From Micromonospora zamorensis (GTDB lineage Bacteria; Actinomycetota; Actinomycetes; Mycobacteriales; Micromonosporaceae), in contig NZ_LT607755.1 in the NCBI RefSeq assembly GCF_900090275.1, positions 6,696,001-6,760,000 of the forward strand: a DNA stretch of 64,000 nucleotides, in the 5' to 3' direction. The first letter of the stretch is position 1. Each line of letters begins with the position of its first letter. Made by a program: the position numbers and the translations under genes. The notes beneath the pieces are model-generated. The model ran no database searches and was not told the DNA's origin. It worked only from the letters and a program-made list of their open reading frames with translations. Of this stretch, positions 1-9,395 are shown piece by piece.

Positions 1-303
1 GAGGAGTCGTCGGTCGAGGATCGTGCGGTGCCGTGGCTCCAGGTCGGGCTCCCCGGCGGCGGAGTCCGGCGGCATGCCGAGCAGGATTCGGCAGTCCTCC
101 GGCGCATCGGTGGCCAGTCGACCGGAGAGCCGGGTGAACGCCGCCCAGTCCCGTACGACATCGTCCGGGCCGAGCGCGACCGAACTTCGGTGCTCCTCCA
201 GTTGTTCCAACTGGGCGTACTGGGCGATCAGACGATGCTGGGCGCGGACCAGCTCCCGCTGTCGGGCGGCGAGCAGCAGTCGCAACTCCACCGCCGACAC
301 CAT
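1..303 (-). CDS. Partial CDS, N-terminal part of a possible regulator
   Basis: An open frame runs off the left edge of the window. It reads MVSAVELRLLLAARQRELVRA and continues with Gln/Glu/Leu-rich helix typical of a coiled coil, then a mixed region. Codon use is typical of the neighbourhood, with G/C at third positions. A GGAGG lies at 331-335. It abuts an in-frame GTG at 328-330 and is 27 nt from the ATG, so the start is uncertain. Similar helical N-termini precede LuxR-type HTH domains in actinomycetes, but the diagnostic C-terminal part is outside the window. Function unknown. Confidence 0.5.
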   Translation of the reverse strand, partial: MVSAVELRLLLAARQRELVRAQHRLIAQYAQLEQLEEHRSSVALGPDDVVRDWAAFTRLSGRLATDAPEDCRILLGMPPDSAAGEPDLEPRHRTILDRRLL

Positions 304-572
304 GGCGGCGTCGAGTGGCGTGGAATTCACCCTCCAGAGCGGGTCTGCGCCGCTGCCGTCTGTGTCCGACCAGATTCCACCTGACAAGCCTGACCACCCC
401 CGTGGACGATGCCGAGGTGGTGTCGGCTGCGACGTCGTCAGCGCAGGTGCCGGTCCACCATCGACATCGATGATCGTGCTTGGATGGCGACTCTGCGTCA
501 AGTGCCGGACGACGTGAGTGGTCGTGGCGACGGTGTTCCATTCGTCACCCCGGTCAGGGTCTACCCGACGGG

Positions 573-1049
573 TCAACGCATGACGATGCTCACGGGGACA
601 CCCGCACCGCAGTCCACTCCGGCTGGCCTGGGGACGATCCGCAGGGTGACGAAACTGCCCTCGGTCAGGTTGCCGTAACCCGGGCCGTGCAGGGCGTACG
701 CGCGGCCGTCCTCGGCGACGAGGCCGTAGCAGGGGCCGGAACCGCCCCGGGTGATGTGGCCCGCGATCAGGCCGCTGTCTCGTAGGTCGGTCGGCGGTGT
801 CGGCTTTGGTGGCTTTGGCGGAATGCCGATGGGCGGCCGGAGTGTGCGCGACAGCGGCGGTGTGAAGGCCGGTGAGGGCGTCGCTGCGGGCTGGGCGGGC
901 CTGAATGCGCGCGAGGTGGGTGCGTCCGGCGTCGGGGTGTCGGAGGCCGAGGGAGCAGCCAGGGGACCGGAGCCCTCCGGGTCGGCGCACGCGGTCAGGA
1001 GCAGCAGGAGGAGCGCGGCGAGGAGGGTGACGCGTGAGGGGAGGTGCAC
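573..1049 (-). CDS. Putative secreted lipoprotein
   Basis: About 158 aa from the GTG at 1049. An upstream in-frame TTG at 1100 is possible, but the GTG places a short basic n-region directly before the hydrophobic stretch. The segment VTLLAALLLLLLTAC ends in a lipobox (LTAC), so the protein should be lipidated and anchored outside the membrane. A Pro/Thr/Ser/Ala-rich low-complexity linker of about 70 residues follows. The C-terminal ~70 residues form a small globular domain of unknown family with two cysteines (GPCYGL and VDCGAG). It is followed by the partial gene on the same strand. No function can be assigned. Confidence 0.7.
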   Translation of the reverse strand: MHLPSRVTLLAALLLLLLTACADPEGSGPLAAPSASDTPTPDAPTSRAFRPAQPAATPSPAFTPPLSRTLRPPIGIPPKPPKPTPPTDLRDSGLIAGHITRGGSGPCYGLVAEDGRAYALHGPGYGNLTEGSFVTLRIVPRPAGVDCGAGVPVSIVMR

Positions 1050-1103
1050 GGTGATGGGACGTTCCAGCAGGTCGCCGGGTTCCGCCTGCCGGTGGGACAA
1101 AGG

Positions 1104-1138
1104 GCGGCGCCCGGGCAGGTGACCCGCCCGGGCGCCGC
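1104..1138 (-). terminator. Strong hairpin after the first M6 protease gene
   Basis: Perfect 13-bp inverted repeat, arms 1104-1116 and 1126-1138, with a 9-nt loop. It lies 22 nt beyond the stop of the minus-strand protease gene. It lacks a long U tract, as is usual for high-GC actinobacterial terminators. Confidence 0.75.
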
Positions 1139-1159
1139 TGGGTGTTGCTGAATCAGTGG

Positions 1160-3607
1160 TCAGCTGATCCGGATCTTCATCGCGGTGCCGTCCTGCTCCA
1201 GAACCTTGATCTTGACACCGGCTGCGGGGAGCTTGACGCCGTGGTTAGGCAGCTCCTCGTAGAAGTACTTCTTGGTGTCGTCGAACAGCGGCTCGGCAGC
1301 CTGGCCACGGATGTACTGCGGCTGGCTGTTGAGGTGCAGCGTGAACGAGTCGGCCTTCTTGAGGCTGAACGGTGCGTCGTACACCTGGACCCGGGCGCGC
1401 CACGGAGCACCGGTCAGGTTGTAGATCGGGCGCGGGTGCGCGTCGATGTACAGGTTGCGACCCTCACCCGGGTGACCACCTGGGTTGGTGGGCGAAACCG
1501 GAGCGGTGTTGTTGTCCTCCCAGCGCAGGTTCCAGTACGAGATGAGCAGACCCTCCTGGTACGCGTAGTGGTCCACCCAGTCCGGGCGGGTGTTCGCGTA
1601 GCCGAAGAAGTACGGGCCAGTCTTCAGGTACTTGTCGTACGAGACGTACGACCGGTTGCCGGCGATGTAGTAGTTGTCGAACAGCTCGGTGTAGGTCGCG
1701 CCGACGACCTTCCACTCGTTGAGCGCCCAGCCCGCGTCGGTCTCGGCACCGTCGTTGAGCACGGTCTGACCGTCGGCGGTCACGGTGATCGCGTCACCGA
1801 AGAAGCCGCCCTCAGAGACGCCACCATCGGTGACGTAGTGCAGGCGAACCTGCGCCACCTTGCCAGCGAGCGAGTTGAGCGGGATGTTGATGTCCGCCCA
1901 GGCCCCGTTGCTGGTGCCGTCGAGCGCCGGGCGGCCCGCACCGTCGACGCCGATCGGCTTGCCGCCGACCGTGCCGTCCAGGTCGGTCCAGGTCTGACCG
2001 CCGTCGGTCGACGCCTCGAAGTAGAGGTAGTCGTAGTTCTCCTCGATGCTGTACTTGCCCTTGAGCGACATTGCCGCCGCGGACTTGCCGGTGAGGTCGA
2101 ACGTCCTCGTCATGGTGCCGTCGAGGTTGTCCTTGTTACCGGTGAAGTACTGCTTCGAGCCCTCGAAGGGTGCGCCGTAGTTGAAGGTGTATTCCCTCTG
2201 GGGGAGCACGACCACGACGGCCTGTGCCTTCTTCGAGTTGTACTCCTGCGGGCCGAGGTCGATGTTGCGCTTCTGGCCCGCCACGACCACCTCGTAGTCG
2301 AGCCAGCCGAGCTGGAACTTGTTCCATGCGCCGAGGTCGCCGCCACGGTCACCGATGGCCGGGTCGTTCTTCGCACCGAGCCGGCTCTGGGCCATCAGGG
2401 TCCAGTGCTCGTTGTTGTTGTCCGCCGGGCCGTAGTCGTCCGGCAGGCCCAGGTCGTGGCCGTACTCGTGGTAGAAGACGCTACGGCCGCCGTTTTCCGG
2501 CTGGATCGTGTAGTCGCGGATCCAGACGCCGGTGTTGCCGATCTGGGTGCCACCGATCGGGAAGTTCGGCGGGCCCACGGGCGAGCTGTTGAACGCCGAC
2601 CAACGGTGGCTCCAGATGGCGTCCTCACCCTGCTGCGGGTCACCGTCGGCCTGGTCGCCGCCGGAGTGGACGATCTGGAAGTGGTCGATGTAGCCGTCCG
2701 ACTCGTTGAAGTCGCCGTCACCGTCGAAGTCGAAGCGGTCCCACTGGTCGAAGGACTTCATCTCCTCGGCGATCTGCGCGTCCGTCCGGCCCTTGGCCTT
2801 CTGGTCGGCGACCCACTGGTTCGCGGCGTCGCGGATCAGGGCCCAGGTGTTCGAGCAGACGTTGTCGCCGCAGACGGCGGGGTCGCCGGTCGGGTCGTCG
2901 TCGGCCTTCGGGTCGTCGGAACGACCGTAGCGGGCCTCGTTGTACCGGACCTTGACCCAGTCGGTCACCTCACCCTCGACGGTGTAGCGACCCGAGGACT
3001 GAGCCTCGTAGTACTGCTTGAGCGACTCGTCGCCCGGGTTGGTGCCGAAGTAGACCTGGCGGAAGTGCTCCGGGCTGAAGTCCGGCTGCCAGATGGTGGA
3101 GTTGTCGACCGCCCGGTTCGGCTCCGGGATCTTGTTGTGCAGCGGACCCTCGAACGTCGCCGGTCCGGCGATGTTCGGGTCCATGTCCTTGTCCGGGTAG
3201 GACGGGTGCCGCTCGTCACCGAACTCGGCCAGGATCACGAAGATCTTGTCGGTGCGCTCCCGCTGGAGCTCGACGTACTGATCCTGGGTCGGCTGGGTGC
3301 CGGCTGCGGAGCGGGCGTTGGCGTTGGTGCCCGTCTTGCCGACCTGACCGACCTTGACGACAGTGCTTCCGTTGCGCTGAATCGGCTTGCTACGACCGCT
3401 CAGCACGTCGCTGAGACCCTGCTCACGCAGGGCGCGGCGCTTCTCCTCGAGCTTGTCGGGGAGTTCGTCCTTCAGCGCCTGCGGCTCCGCAGCAGCAGGT
3501 GCTGCTGCCGGCAGTTTGGGCTGGGGCGCCGCCGAGGCGGACGGGCCGAAAGCCAGGCCTGTCGCCGTCAGTGAGAGCCCGAGCAGACCCACTGCGACTT
3601 TGCGCAC
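1160..3607 (-). CDS. Secreted M6 family metalloprotease (immune inhibitor A-like)
   Basis: Predicted 815-aa exported zinc protease. The GTG start at 3607 has a GGAGG six bases upstream and opens a Sec signal peptide, with likely cleavage near ASA-AP around residue 27. The catalytic motif HEYGHDLGLPDDYG starts at residue 380; the two His bind zinc and Glu381 is the general base. A long C-terminal part has beta-rich MAM/jelly-roll-like segments (SIEENYDYLYFEAS, VRLHYVTDGG), as in immune inhibitor A peptidases. An Asp-rich DFDGDGDFNESDGYIDHF segment may bind calcium. It should degrade proteins outside the cell. A second M6 gene lies immediately upstream on the same strand, but each has its own leader and terminator, so they are probably separate transcripts. 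Confidence 0.93.
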   Translation of the reverse strand: MRKVAVGLLGLSLTATGLAFGPSASAAPQPKLPAAAPAAAEPQALKDELPDKLEEKRRALREQGLSDVLSGRSKPIQRNGSTVVKVGQVGKTGTNANARSAAGTQPTQDQYVELQRERTDKIFVILAEFGDERHPSYPDKDMDPNIAGPATFEGPLHNKIPEPNRAVDNSTIWQPDFSPEHFRQVYFGTNPGDESLKQYYEAQSSGRYTVEGEVTDWVKVRYNEARYGRSDDPKADDDPTGDPAVCGDNVCSNTWALIRDAANQWVADQKAKGRTDAQIAEEMKSFDQWDRFDFDGDGDFNESDGYIDHFQIVHSGGDQADGDPQQGEDAIWSHRWSAFNSSPVGPPNFPIGGTQIGNTGVWIRDYTIQPENGGRSVFYHEYGHDLGLPDDYGPADNNNEHWTLMAQSRLGAKNDPAIGDRGGDLGAWNKFQLGWLDYEVVVAGQKRNIDLGPQEYNSKKAQAVVVVLPQREYTFNYGAPFEGSKQYFTGNKDNLDGTMTRTFDLTGKSAAAMSLKGKYSIEENYDYLYFEASTDGGQTWTDLDGTVGGKPIGVDGAGRPALDGTSNGAWADINIPLNSLAGKVAQVRLHYVTDGGVSEGGFFGDAITVTADGQTVLNDGAETDAGWALNEWKVVGATYTELFDNYYIAGNRSYVSYDKYLKTGPYFFGYANTRPDWVDHYAYQEGLLISYWNLRWEDNNTAPVSPTNPGGHPGEGRNLYIDAHPRPIYNLTGAPWRARVQVYDAPFSLKKADSFTLHLNSQPQYIRGQAAEPLFDDTKKYFYEELPNHGVKLPAAGVKIKVLEQDGTAMKIRIS

Positions 3608-3666
3608 GTGGTACCTCCGGTGTGAGGGAACCGGCCATACGGGGGTACGGGCCGGTGGGAGATCGA

Positions 3667-3680
3667 TCCCACTAGTGGGA
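3667..3680. promoter_or_regulatory. Perfect 14-bp palindrome in the protease leader
   Basis: TCCCACTAGTGGGA is fully self-complementary and lies 60-73 bp upstream of the start of the first M6 protease. Position and symmetry suit a repressor or activator site, but no regulator can be assigned. Confidence 0.4.
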
Positions 3681-3860
3681 CCATTGGTGAACATAGACAC
3701 TGCTGCGACGGGTGGGAAGATGCACGCGTCGATTTGTTGCAAGATTTTGTTGGGAATGCTTTTCACCGTCACATACCCGGGCTTCATCAGCCACGCTGAC
3801 CAGCGAGGACGGCGTGATCCCAAATATAGCGACTCATTTCGATCAACATGATCGATGTAC

Positions 3861-3902
3861 GACAGTGGGGCCGGCGGCGTCTCCGCCACCGGCCCCACTG
3901 TC
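3861..3902 (-). terminator. Long hairpin after the second M6 protease gene
   Basis: Inverted repeat of about 19 bp with one mismatch, arms 3861-3879 and 3884-3902, with a 4-nt loop. It lies 21 nt downstream of the second protease stop codon in the sense of transcription and separates the two protease genes. Confidence 0.75.
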
Positions 3903-3923
3903 AGTTGTTGATCCGCGAAACCG

Positions 3924-6719
3924 TTACTTCCTCGCCGGGGTGACGAAGATCGTGGCGGACGAGTTGTCCCGTGCCGCCTTCTTGATGGTGAGCGAGACGC
4001 CGTAGTTCACGCCCTGGTCGCCGGGGTTACCGGTGCCCAGCACGATCGCGCCACCGCCGAGGGTCGTGCCGTAGAACTCCGGTGCCGGGCTGCCGTCCGG
4101 GTGGGTGACCCGGGTGGTGTACGGCGCGTTGTTCCGCGACGGCACCACCACCGAGGCGTCGTTGTCCCGCGCGTACGCAGCCCCGTCGCGCATCTCGATG
4201 CCCGGGTACCAGGTCTTGGCGTCCGTGAAGCCCTTCACCGGCGCCTGCGCCTTGAACTTCGTGCAGTACGCGCTGTACGGCTCGTCCGCCGCCTCCAGGC
4301 ACTCCGTGAAGGGGTACGTCTTGTTCAGCGAGAAGGCCGCGTTGGCCGACTGCGGACGGCTGGGCAGGTTGTCCGTCACCGACGGGTCCTTCACCGCCGC
4401 CTCACCGGTACGCCGGTACGGGTCGAAGTGCGAGTCGACGATGAGCAACCCGCCCTTCGCGCCGTAGCTGGGCAGCGCGGTCATCTGCCCGGTGACGTGG
4501 TTGACGTCGCCGAGAGCGCTGTCCCGGTACCAGACCAGCATGCCCGGCGCGTTGTAGGAGATCCGGTCGACCTTCCACGCGTCGTGCGAGTAGATGGTGT
4601 CGTAGGCGTACTTCAGGCCCTTGTCGAAGCCGTCGAAGTTGCGCCACTCCGCCAGGTAGAACTGGGCGTGGACCTCGGTGCCGCTGGAGACCTTCCAGCC
4701 CCCGCCGGTGGTGTCCACGAAGGTGCCGCCGGTGGCCGTCCAGCCGTTGGCGCCGCCCTCGACGTCGTCACTCCACGTGGTGGCGCCGCCGCCGGTGAGC
4801 GAGAAGTCGTCGGCGAACCAGTTGCGCTCCTCGAACGCCTCGTCGGTGGCCTGGCGCAACCGCAGCTGCACCGTCGTGCCCGCGTACGCCGACAGGTCGA
4901 CGTAGTCGTGGCGCCAGCCGTTCGTGCTGCCGGTCAGGCCGTACTTCTTGCCGCCGAAGTCGTTCATCCGGCCGTTCGGGTCCGGGTAGCCGTCCGGCGT
5001 GGTGACCACCGCGCCACCCTCGTCGTACACCTTCTGCTCGGTCCAGGTCGTACCGCCGTCGGTCGAGAGCTCGACGAAGCCGTAGTCCCAGTCCTCCTCG
5101 ATGATGTAGTTGTTCCACATCCAGAACTTCGAGTCCGCTGCCGCAGGCACGTCGACCGAGCGGCTGAGCTTGACGTCGGCCCACTCCTGGTCGTTGTTGC
5201 TGTGCCACATCTTGGTGCCGCTGTGCGGCGTGGCCAGCGTCGTCACCTTGTCCGGCAGGTCGACCTTGATGCCGTCCTCGGAGTCGATCGGGGTGCGCGA
5301 CGTCTGGCCGAGCTTCACCTCGCGCGGGTTCGACCCGGGGCGGATGGTCAGCGGGTCGGCCCAGCCGAGCACCCACTTGTCCCAGATGCCCATGTGCGTG
5401 GGCAGCGCCTGGAAGATCTCACCGGAGTGCGAGCCCGAGGCCATCAGGTCCCAGAAGTCCACGTCGGAGTCAGCGTTGCCGGACGTGTCGTAGAGGTCCG
5501 GCAGGCCCAGGTCGTGGCCGAACTCGTGGGCGAAGACACCGACACCGGCGTCCTCGGGCTGCACGATGTAGTTCGACGCCTTGAGGTTGGTACCCGGGAT
5601 GGTGTAGCCGCCAGCGACCGTGGAGGAGTGCGCCCACACGGCGTACACGCCCTCGGCGCCGCCGCCGCGCGACTTGCCCTGACCGGCGTGCACCAGCACG
5701 AGGTGGTCGATCACGCCGTCCGGCTCGTAGACGTTGCCGTCACCGTCGCGGTCGGCCTGGTCCTCGATGTCGTAGTCGGCCCACGGGAAGCTCGGGTCCT
5801 TCGCGACGAGCGCGTCGATCGCGTCGGTCGCCAGGCGGCCCGCGCCGGCCGGGTTGTCCGGGTGGCCGTTCATCGACTGCTCACGGCCGGCGACCCAGGC
5901 GCCGGTCTCGTCCTGGAAGCAGCGGTTGGCGGCGTACCAGCCCTCCGAGTGCGGCACGGAGATCCACGGGCTGGCCTGCCCGTCCACCGTGTACGCGTTC
6001 TTGGACATCTCCAGGTACATGTTGTGCATGGTGCGGCCGGAGAGGTCGACACCCTTCCTGCCGTCCGGGCCGCGCAGATCGGTGCGGACCCGCTCGGTGA
6101 TGCCCTTCTTGCTGTAGAGCATCTTGTTGTAGTGCGACGGCGAGAAGTCCGGCACCCACATCGAGTTGTTGTCCTCGTGGGGCAGGGTCGCCGGGTTCGG
6201 GATGTTGTTGTGCTTCGGGCCGTTCTGCACGGTGCCGGGGACACACGTCCGGTCCTCGAACACCGTCTTCGGGACCATCACGTCGGTGAAGTCGTCGTTG
6301 GCCTTGTCGTTGAACTCCACCAGCAGCGTGAGCAGCTTCGCCGTCTGGGTGGTCGGCGACTTCTTGAACTGCCGGGGGTTCTTGCCCGTCTTGAGCGACC
6401 GGGCTTCGTCCTTGGCGAGCTGCCGCGCGGTCACCGGGTTGCCCCGGGCGTGCTTCTGGTCGAACTCGCGCGCGGACTCCACGGCCGGGGTGTAGACGCC
6501 ACCCTTGCCCTTGACCTCACGGCCGGTGGTGTCCGGCTGCACCTCGGGCTCGGCGTAGTTGATGTAGTGCTCGTCGGCCCCGATCACCGCCCGTGGGGCG
6601 GGGGAGGACGACTGGGCCGCCGCACTGCCGGTCACGGTCAGTGACGTGGCCGCGAGGGCGATGGCGGGTAGCGCGACGAGTAGTCGTCGGCGCGCCCCGG
6701 ACTGCGGTTTGTGGTTCAT
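3924..6719 (-). CDS. Secreted M6 family metalloprotease (immune inhibitor A-like)
   Basis: Predicted 931-aa exported zinc protease starting at ATG 6719, with GGAG a few bases upstream. The N-terminus (MNHKPQSGARRRLLVALP) carries a signal peptide ending near GSAAA. The zinc motif HEFGHDLGLPDLYD starts at residue 398. A DRDGDGNVYEPDGVIDH stretch about 50-60 residues before it resembles a calcium-binding loop. The C-terminal half contains the jelly-roll-like VELSTDGGTTWTE and LRLRQATDEAF segments seen in M6 enzymes. It is a diverged paralogue of the downstream protease, with the same domain order but a longer propeptide. The substrate is unknown. It is probably monocistronic. Confidence 0.93.
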   Translation of the reverse strand: MNHKPQSGARRRLLVALPAIALAATSLTVTGSAAAQSSSPAPRAVIGADEHYINYAEPEVQPDTTGREVKGKGGVYTPAVESAREFDQKHARGNPVTARQLAKDEARSLKTGKNPRQFKKSPTTQTAKLLTLLVEFNDKANDDFTDVMVPKTVFEDRTCVPGTVQNGPKHNNIPNPATLPHEDNNSMWVPDFSPSHYNKMLYSKKGITERVRTDLRGPDGRKGVDLSGRTMHNMYLEMSKNAYTVDGQASPWISVPHSEGWYAANRCFQDETGAWVAGREQSMNGHPDNPAGAGRLATDAIDALVAKDPSFPWADYDIEDQADRDGDGNVYEPDGVIDHLVLVHAGQGKSRGGGAEGVYAVWAHSSTVAGGYTIPGTNLKASNYIVQPEDAGVGVFAHEFGHDLGLPDLYDTSGNADSDVDFWDLMASGSHSGEIFQALPTHMGIWDKWVLGWADPLTIRPGSNPREVKLGQTSRTPIDSEDGIKVDLPDKVTTLATPHSGTKMWHSNNDQEWADVKLSRSVDVPAAADSKFWMWNNYIIEEDWDYGFVELSTDGGTTWTEQKVYDEGGAVVTTPDGYPDPNGRMNDFGGKKYGLTGSTNGWRHDYVDLSAYAGTTVQLRLRQATDEAFEERNWFADDFSLTGGGATTWSDDVEGGANGWTATGGTFVDTTGGGWKVSSGTEVHAQFYLAEWRNFDGFDKGLKYAYDTIYSHDAWKVDRISYNAPGMLVWYRDSALGDVNHVTGQMTALPSYGAKGGLLIVDSHFDPYRRTGEAAVKDPSVTDNLPSRPQSANAAFSLNKTYPFTECLEAADEPYSAYCTKFKAQAPVKGFTDAKTWYPGIEMRDGAAYARDNDASVVVPSRNNAPYTTRVTHPDGSPAPEFYGTTLGGGAIVLGTGNPGDQGVNYGVSLTIKKAARDNSSATIFVTPARK

Positions 6720-6936
6720 GCCGCTCCATTTCTCGGGCATGGGGAGGAGGACGCTGGCGTGGCCGACCATCGATGCGATGAGCGTCGAACTCTGCCAACC
6801 TGCGTGAACCTAAATCACAACCGGCCGAAAGGACAGGGGTGGTCTGCCTCGTGTGTCCGTTCAGCTTCCCCAGCTCCACCGACCGACCGATGTGACACTG
6901 GTCAGGCCGTGCGTGCCGTACCCGTAAGAAAATGAC

Positions 6937-6970
6937 GGAGGGTGGCGGTCCGCACGGACCGCCACCCTCC
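6937..6970 (-). terminator. Perfect hairpin after the acetyl-CoA synthetase gene
   Basis: Sixteen-bp perfect stem, arms 6937-6952 and 6955-6970, with a 2-nt loop. It begins 17 nt beyond the acs stop on the minus strand. Confidence 0.8.
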
Positions 6971-6987
6971 GGTGTGTACGCCTGCCG

Positions 6988-8952
6988 TCAGTCCTCGTCG
7001 GACTTGGTGCCGCTCATCCCCGAGGAGATCAGGTCCATCACCGACGAGTCCTGCAGGGTGGTGACGTCGCCCAGCGACCGGTTCTCCGCCACGTCCCGCA
7101 GCAACCGGCGCATGATCTTGCCGGAGCGGGTCTTCGGCAGCTCCGCCACCAGCATGATCTGCCGGGGCTTGGCGATCGGGCCGAGCGTCTTCGACACGTG
7201 GTTGCGCAGGTCGGCGATGAGTTTCTCACCCGCCTCGCCGACGATGTCCGTGCTGCCGCGCGGGATGGCGAACGCGACGATCGCCTGGCCGGTCGTCGGG
7301 TCGGTCGCGCCGACCACCGCAGCCTCGGCCACCGACGGGTGCGACACCAACGCCGACTCCACCTCGGTGGTCGAGATGTTGTGCCCGGACACCAGCATCA
7401 CGTCGTCCACCCGGCCGAGCAGCCAGATGTGCCCGTCGTCGTCCTTCTTCGCCCCGTCACCGGCGAAGTACATGCCCTGGAACCGCGACCAGTACGTGTC
7501 GATGAACCGGTCGTCGTCACCCCAGATGGTGCGCAGCATCGACGGCCACGGCTCGCGCAGCACCAGGTAGCCGCCACCACCGTTAGGCACCGACTGGCCC
7601 TGGTCGTCCACCACGTCGGCCACGATGCCCGGCAGCGGGGTCATCGCCGAACCCGGCTTGGCAGCGGTCACACCCGGCAGCGGGGAGATCATCATGGCGC
7701 CGGTCTCGGTCTGCCACCAGGTGTCCACCACGGGCAGCTCGCCCCGGCCGACGAACTGCCTGTACCACATCCAGGCCTCGGGGTTGATCGGCTCACCGAC
7801 GCTGCCCAGCAGGCGCAGCGAGGACAGGTCGAAGCCGGCGGGGATGTCCTCGCCCCACTTCATCATCGTGCGGATCAGGGTGGGCGCGGTGTACAGGATG
7901 CTCACCCGGTACTTGTCGACGATCTCCCAGAACCGGCCCTTGTGCGGGGTGTCCGGGGTGCCCTCGTACATGACCTGGGTGGCGCCGTTGGAGAGCGGCC
8001 CGTACACGATGTAGGAGTGCCCGGTGACCCAGCCGATGTCCGCCGTGCACCAGTAGACGTCCGTCTCCGGCTTCAGGTCGAAGACCGCGTGCGTCGTGTA
8101 CGACGCCTGGGTGAGGTAGCCGCCGGTGGTGTGCAGGATGCCCTTCGGCCGGGCCGTGGTGCCGCTGGTGTAGAGGATGAACAGCGGGTGCTCGGAGTCG
8201 AACGGCTGAGCGGTGTGCTCGGGCGACGCGGTCTCCACCGTCTCGTGCCACCAGTGGTCCTTCTCCGTCCACGCGACGTCCTCGCCGGTGCGGCGGACCA
8301 CCAGCACGTGCTCCACCGACGGGCTGTTGGCTACCGCCTCGTCCACTGTGGGCTTCAGCGCCGACGGCTTGCCCCGCCGGTAACCACCATCCGCGGTGAT
8401 CACCACCTTGGCGCTGGCGTCCTGGATGCGGTTGCTCAGCGAGTCGGCCGAGAAGCCGCCGAAGACCACGCTGTGCGCCGCGCCGACCCGGGCGCACGCC
8501 AACATGGCTACCGCCGCCTCCGGGATCATCGGCAGGTAGATCGCCACCCGGTCGCCGGCGGTCACCCCCAGGTCGGTGAGCGCGTTCGCCGCCCGGCAGG
8601 TCAGCTCGTGCAGATCGGCGTACGTGAGGGTGCGGGTGTCGCCCGGCTCGCCCTCCCAGTGGATCGCGACCTTGTCGCCGAGCCCCGCCTCGACGTGCCG
8701 GTCGAGGCAGTTGTACGCCACGTTGAGCTGCCCACCCACGAACCACTTGGCGAACGGCGGGTTCGACCAGTCGAGCACCTCGTCCCACTTCTTCGACCAG
8801 GCCAGACGGTCGGCCTGCTTCGCCCAGAAGGCGAGCCGGTCGGTCTCGGCCTCGGCGTACGCGTCGACGGTGACGTTGGCGTGCGCGGCGAGTTCGGCCG
8901 GCGGGGGGAACTGGCGCGTCTCGTTCAGCAGATTTGCCAATGCCTCGCTCAT
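6988..8952 (-). CDS. acs: Acetyl-CoA synthetase
   Basis: AMP-forming acetate-CoA ligase, 654 aa, the usual length. It converts acetate, ATP and CoA to acetyl-CoA through acetyl-AMP. The ATP-binding P-loop YTSGTTARPKG is at 261-271. The WWQTETG motif and the C-terminal TRSGKIMRR are present. Lys612 in that last motif is the adenylation-step lysine that Gcn5/Pat-type enzymes acetylate in known homologues. The start ATG 8952 is chosen because GAGGAG lies 7 nt upstream and the family N-terminus (SEALANLL) begins there. In-frame sequence upstream is a tandem repeat and should not be translated. Confidence 0.96.
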   Translation of the reverse strand: MSEALANLLNETRQFPPPAELAAHANVTVDAYAEAETDRLAFWAKQADRLAWSKKWDEVLDWSNPPFAKWFVGGQLNVAYNCLDRHVEAGLGDKVAIHWEGEPGDTRTLTYADLHELTCRAANALTDLGVTAGDRVAIYLPMIPEAAVAMLACARVGAAHSVVFGGFSADSLSNRIQDASAKVVITADGGYRRGKPSALKPTVDEAVANSPSVEHVLVVRRTGEDVAWTEKDHWWHETVETASPEHTAQPFDSEHPLFILYTSGTTARPKGILHTTGGYLTQASYTTHAVFDLKPETDVYWCTADIGWVTGHSYIVYGPLSNGATQVMYEGTPDTPHKGRFWEIVDKYRVSILYTAPTLIRTMMKWGEDIPAGFDLSSLRLLGSVGEPINPEAWMWYRQFVGRGELPVVDTWWQTETGAMMISPLPGVTAAKPGSAMTPLPGIVADVVDDQGQSVPNGGGGYLVLREPWPSMLRTIWGDDDRFIDTYWSRFQGMYFAGDGAKKDDDGHIWLLGRVDDVMLVSGHNISTTEVESALVSHPSVAEAAVVGATDPTTGQAIVAFAIPRGSTDIVGEAGEKLIADLRNHVSKTLGPIAKPRQIMLVAELPKTRSGKIMRRLLRDVAENRSLGDVTTLQDSSVMDLISSGMSGTKSDED

Positions 8953-8964
8953 GCCGTGACTCCT

Positions 8965-9025
8965 CGTCCTCGGGGTGACCTGGTCCTCGGGGTGACCTGC
9001 GTTGGTCCTCGGGGTGACCTGCGTT
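8965..9025. repeat. Short tandem repeat upstream of acs
   Basis: Two perfect 22-bp units (8982-9003 and 9004-9025) and one partial unit of about 17 bp (8965-8981) with one change. They lie in the acs 5' region just upstream of its ribosome binding site. Each unit contains the core CTCGGGGTGACC. Confidence 0.8.
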
Positions 9026-9171
9026 GGCACGAGGGTAGTCGCGGGACCCTCGACGGGCGACCGCTGCCCGGCACGTCGCGCCGAGCGGCCGTCACCACGC
9101 GCCCGACGGCCCGCCCCGGTCTGCGGGCTCGGTGTGCGGGCTCGGTCGGCGCGGAGTCGGTGGGGAGGGCC

Positions 9172-9250
9172 TTGATCAACACGGGTTCATTGAAATCGCG
9201 GTGTCGGAGCCGATGGGATGCCCCGAATTCACCAAACTCGTGTTGATCAA
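9172..9250. repeat. Imperfect palindrome with TTGATCAACACG ends
   Basis: Terminal arms 9172-9183 and 9239-9250 are perfect 12-bp inverted repeats, and complementarity continues imperfectly inward. It lies between the divergent acs and Fic-like genes, so a terminator role is unlikely. It resembles in design the other long GATC-containing palindromes in this window. Confidence 0.6.
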
Positions 9251-9395
9251 AGCGAGACGTCCGGCTCGGGTGGGGGTCCGGGCTGGGCGCCAGGGCTGGG
9301 CGCCGGGTCGGGTGGGGCGCCCGGGTTGGGTGGTCCGGGTCGCGTTGCGGCCGGGTGCGGCCCGACCGGCCGGGCCGGGTCGCTAGCGTGACGGG

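Noticed and set aside
1142..3574. Very long plus-strand open frame opposite the first M6 protease
   Set aside because: It is the antisense shadow of a gene with G/C at third positions: Val/Leu/Arg-rich product, no motif, no ribosome binding site.
4101..6644. Long plus-strand open frame opposite the second M6 protease
   Set aside because: Same antisense effect; the true gene on the other strand has catalytic motifs and a signal peptide.
7198..9246. Long plus-strand open frame opposite acs
   Set aside because: Low-complexity Arg/Gly/Val product and a clear acs gene on the opposite strand.
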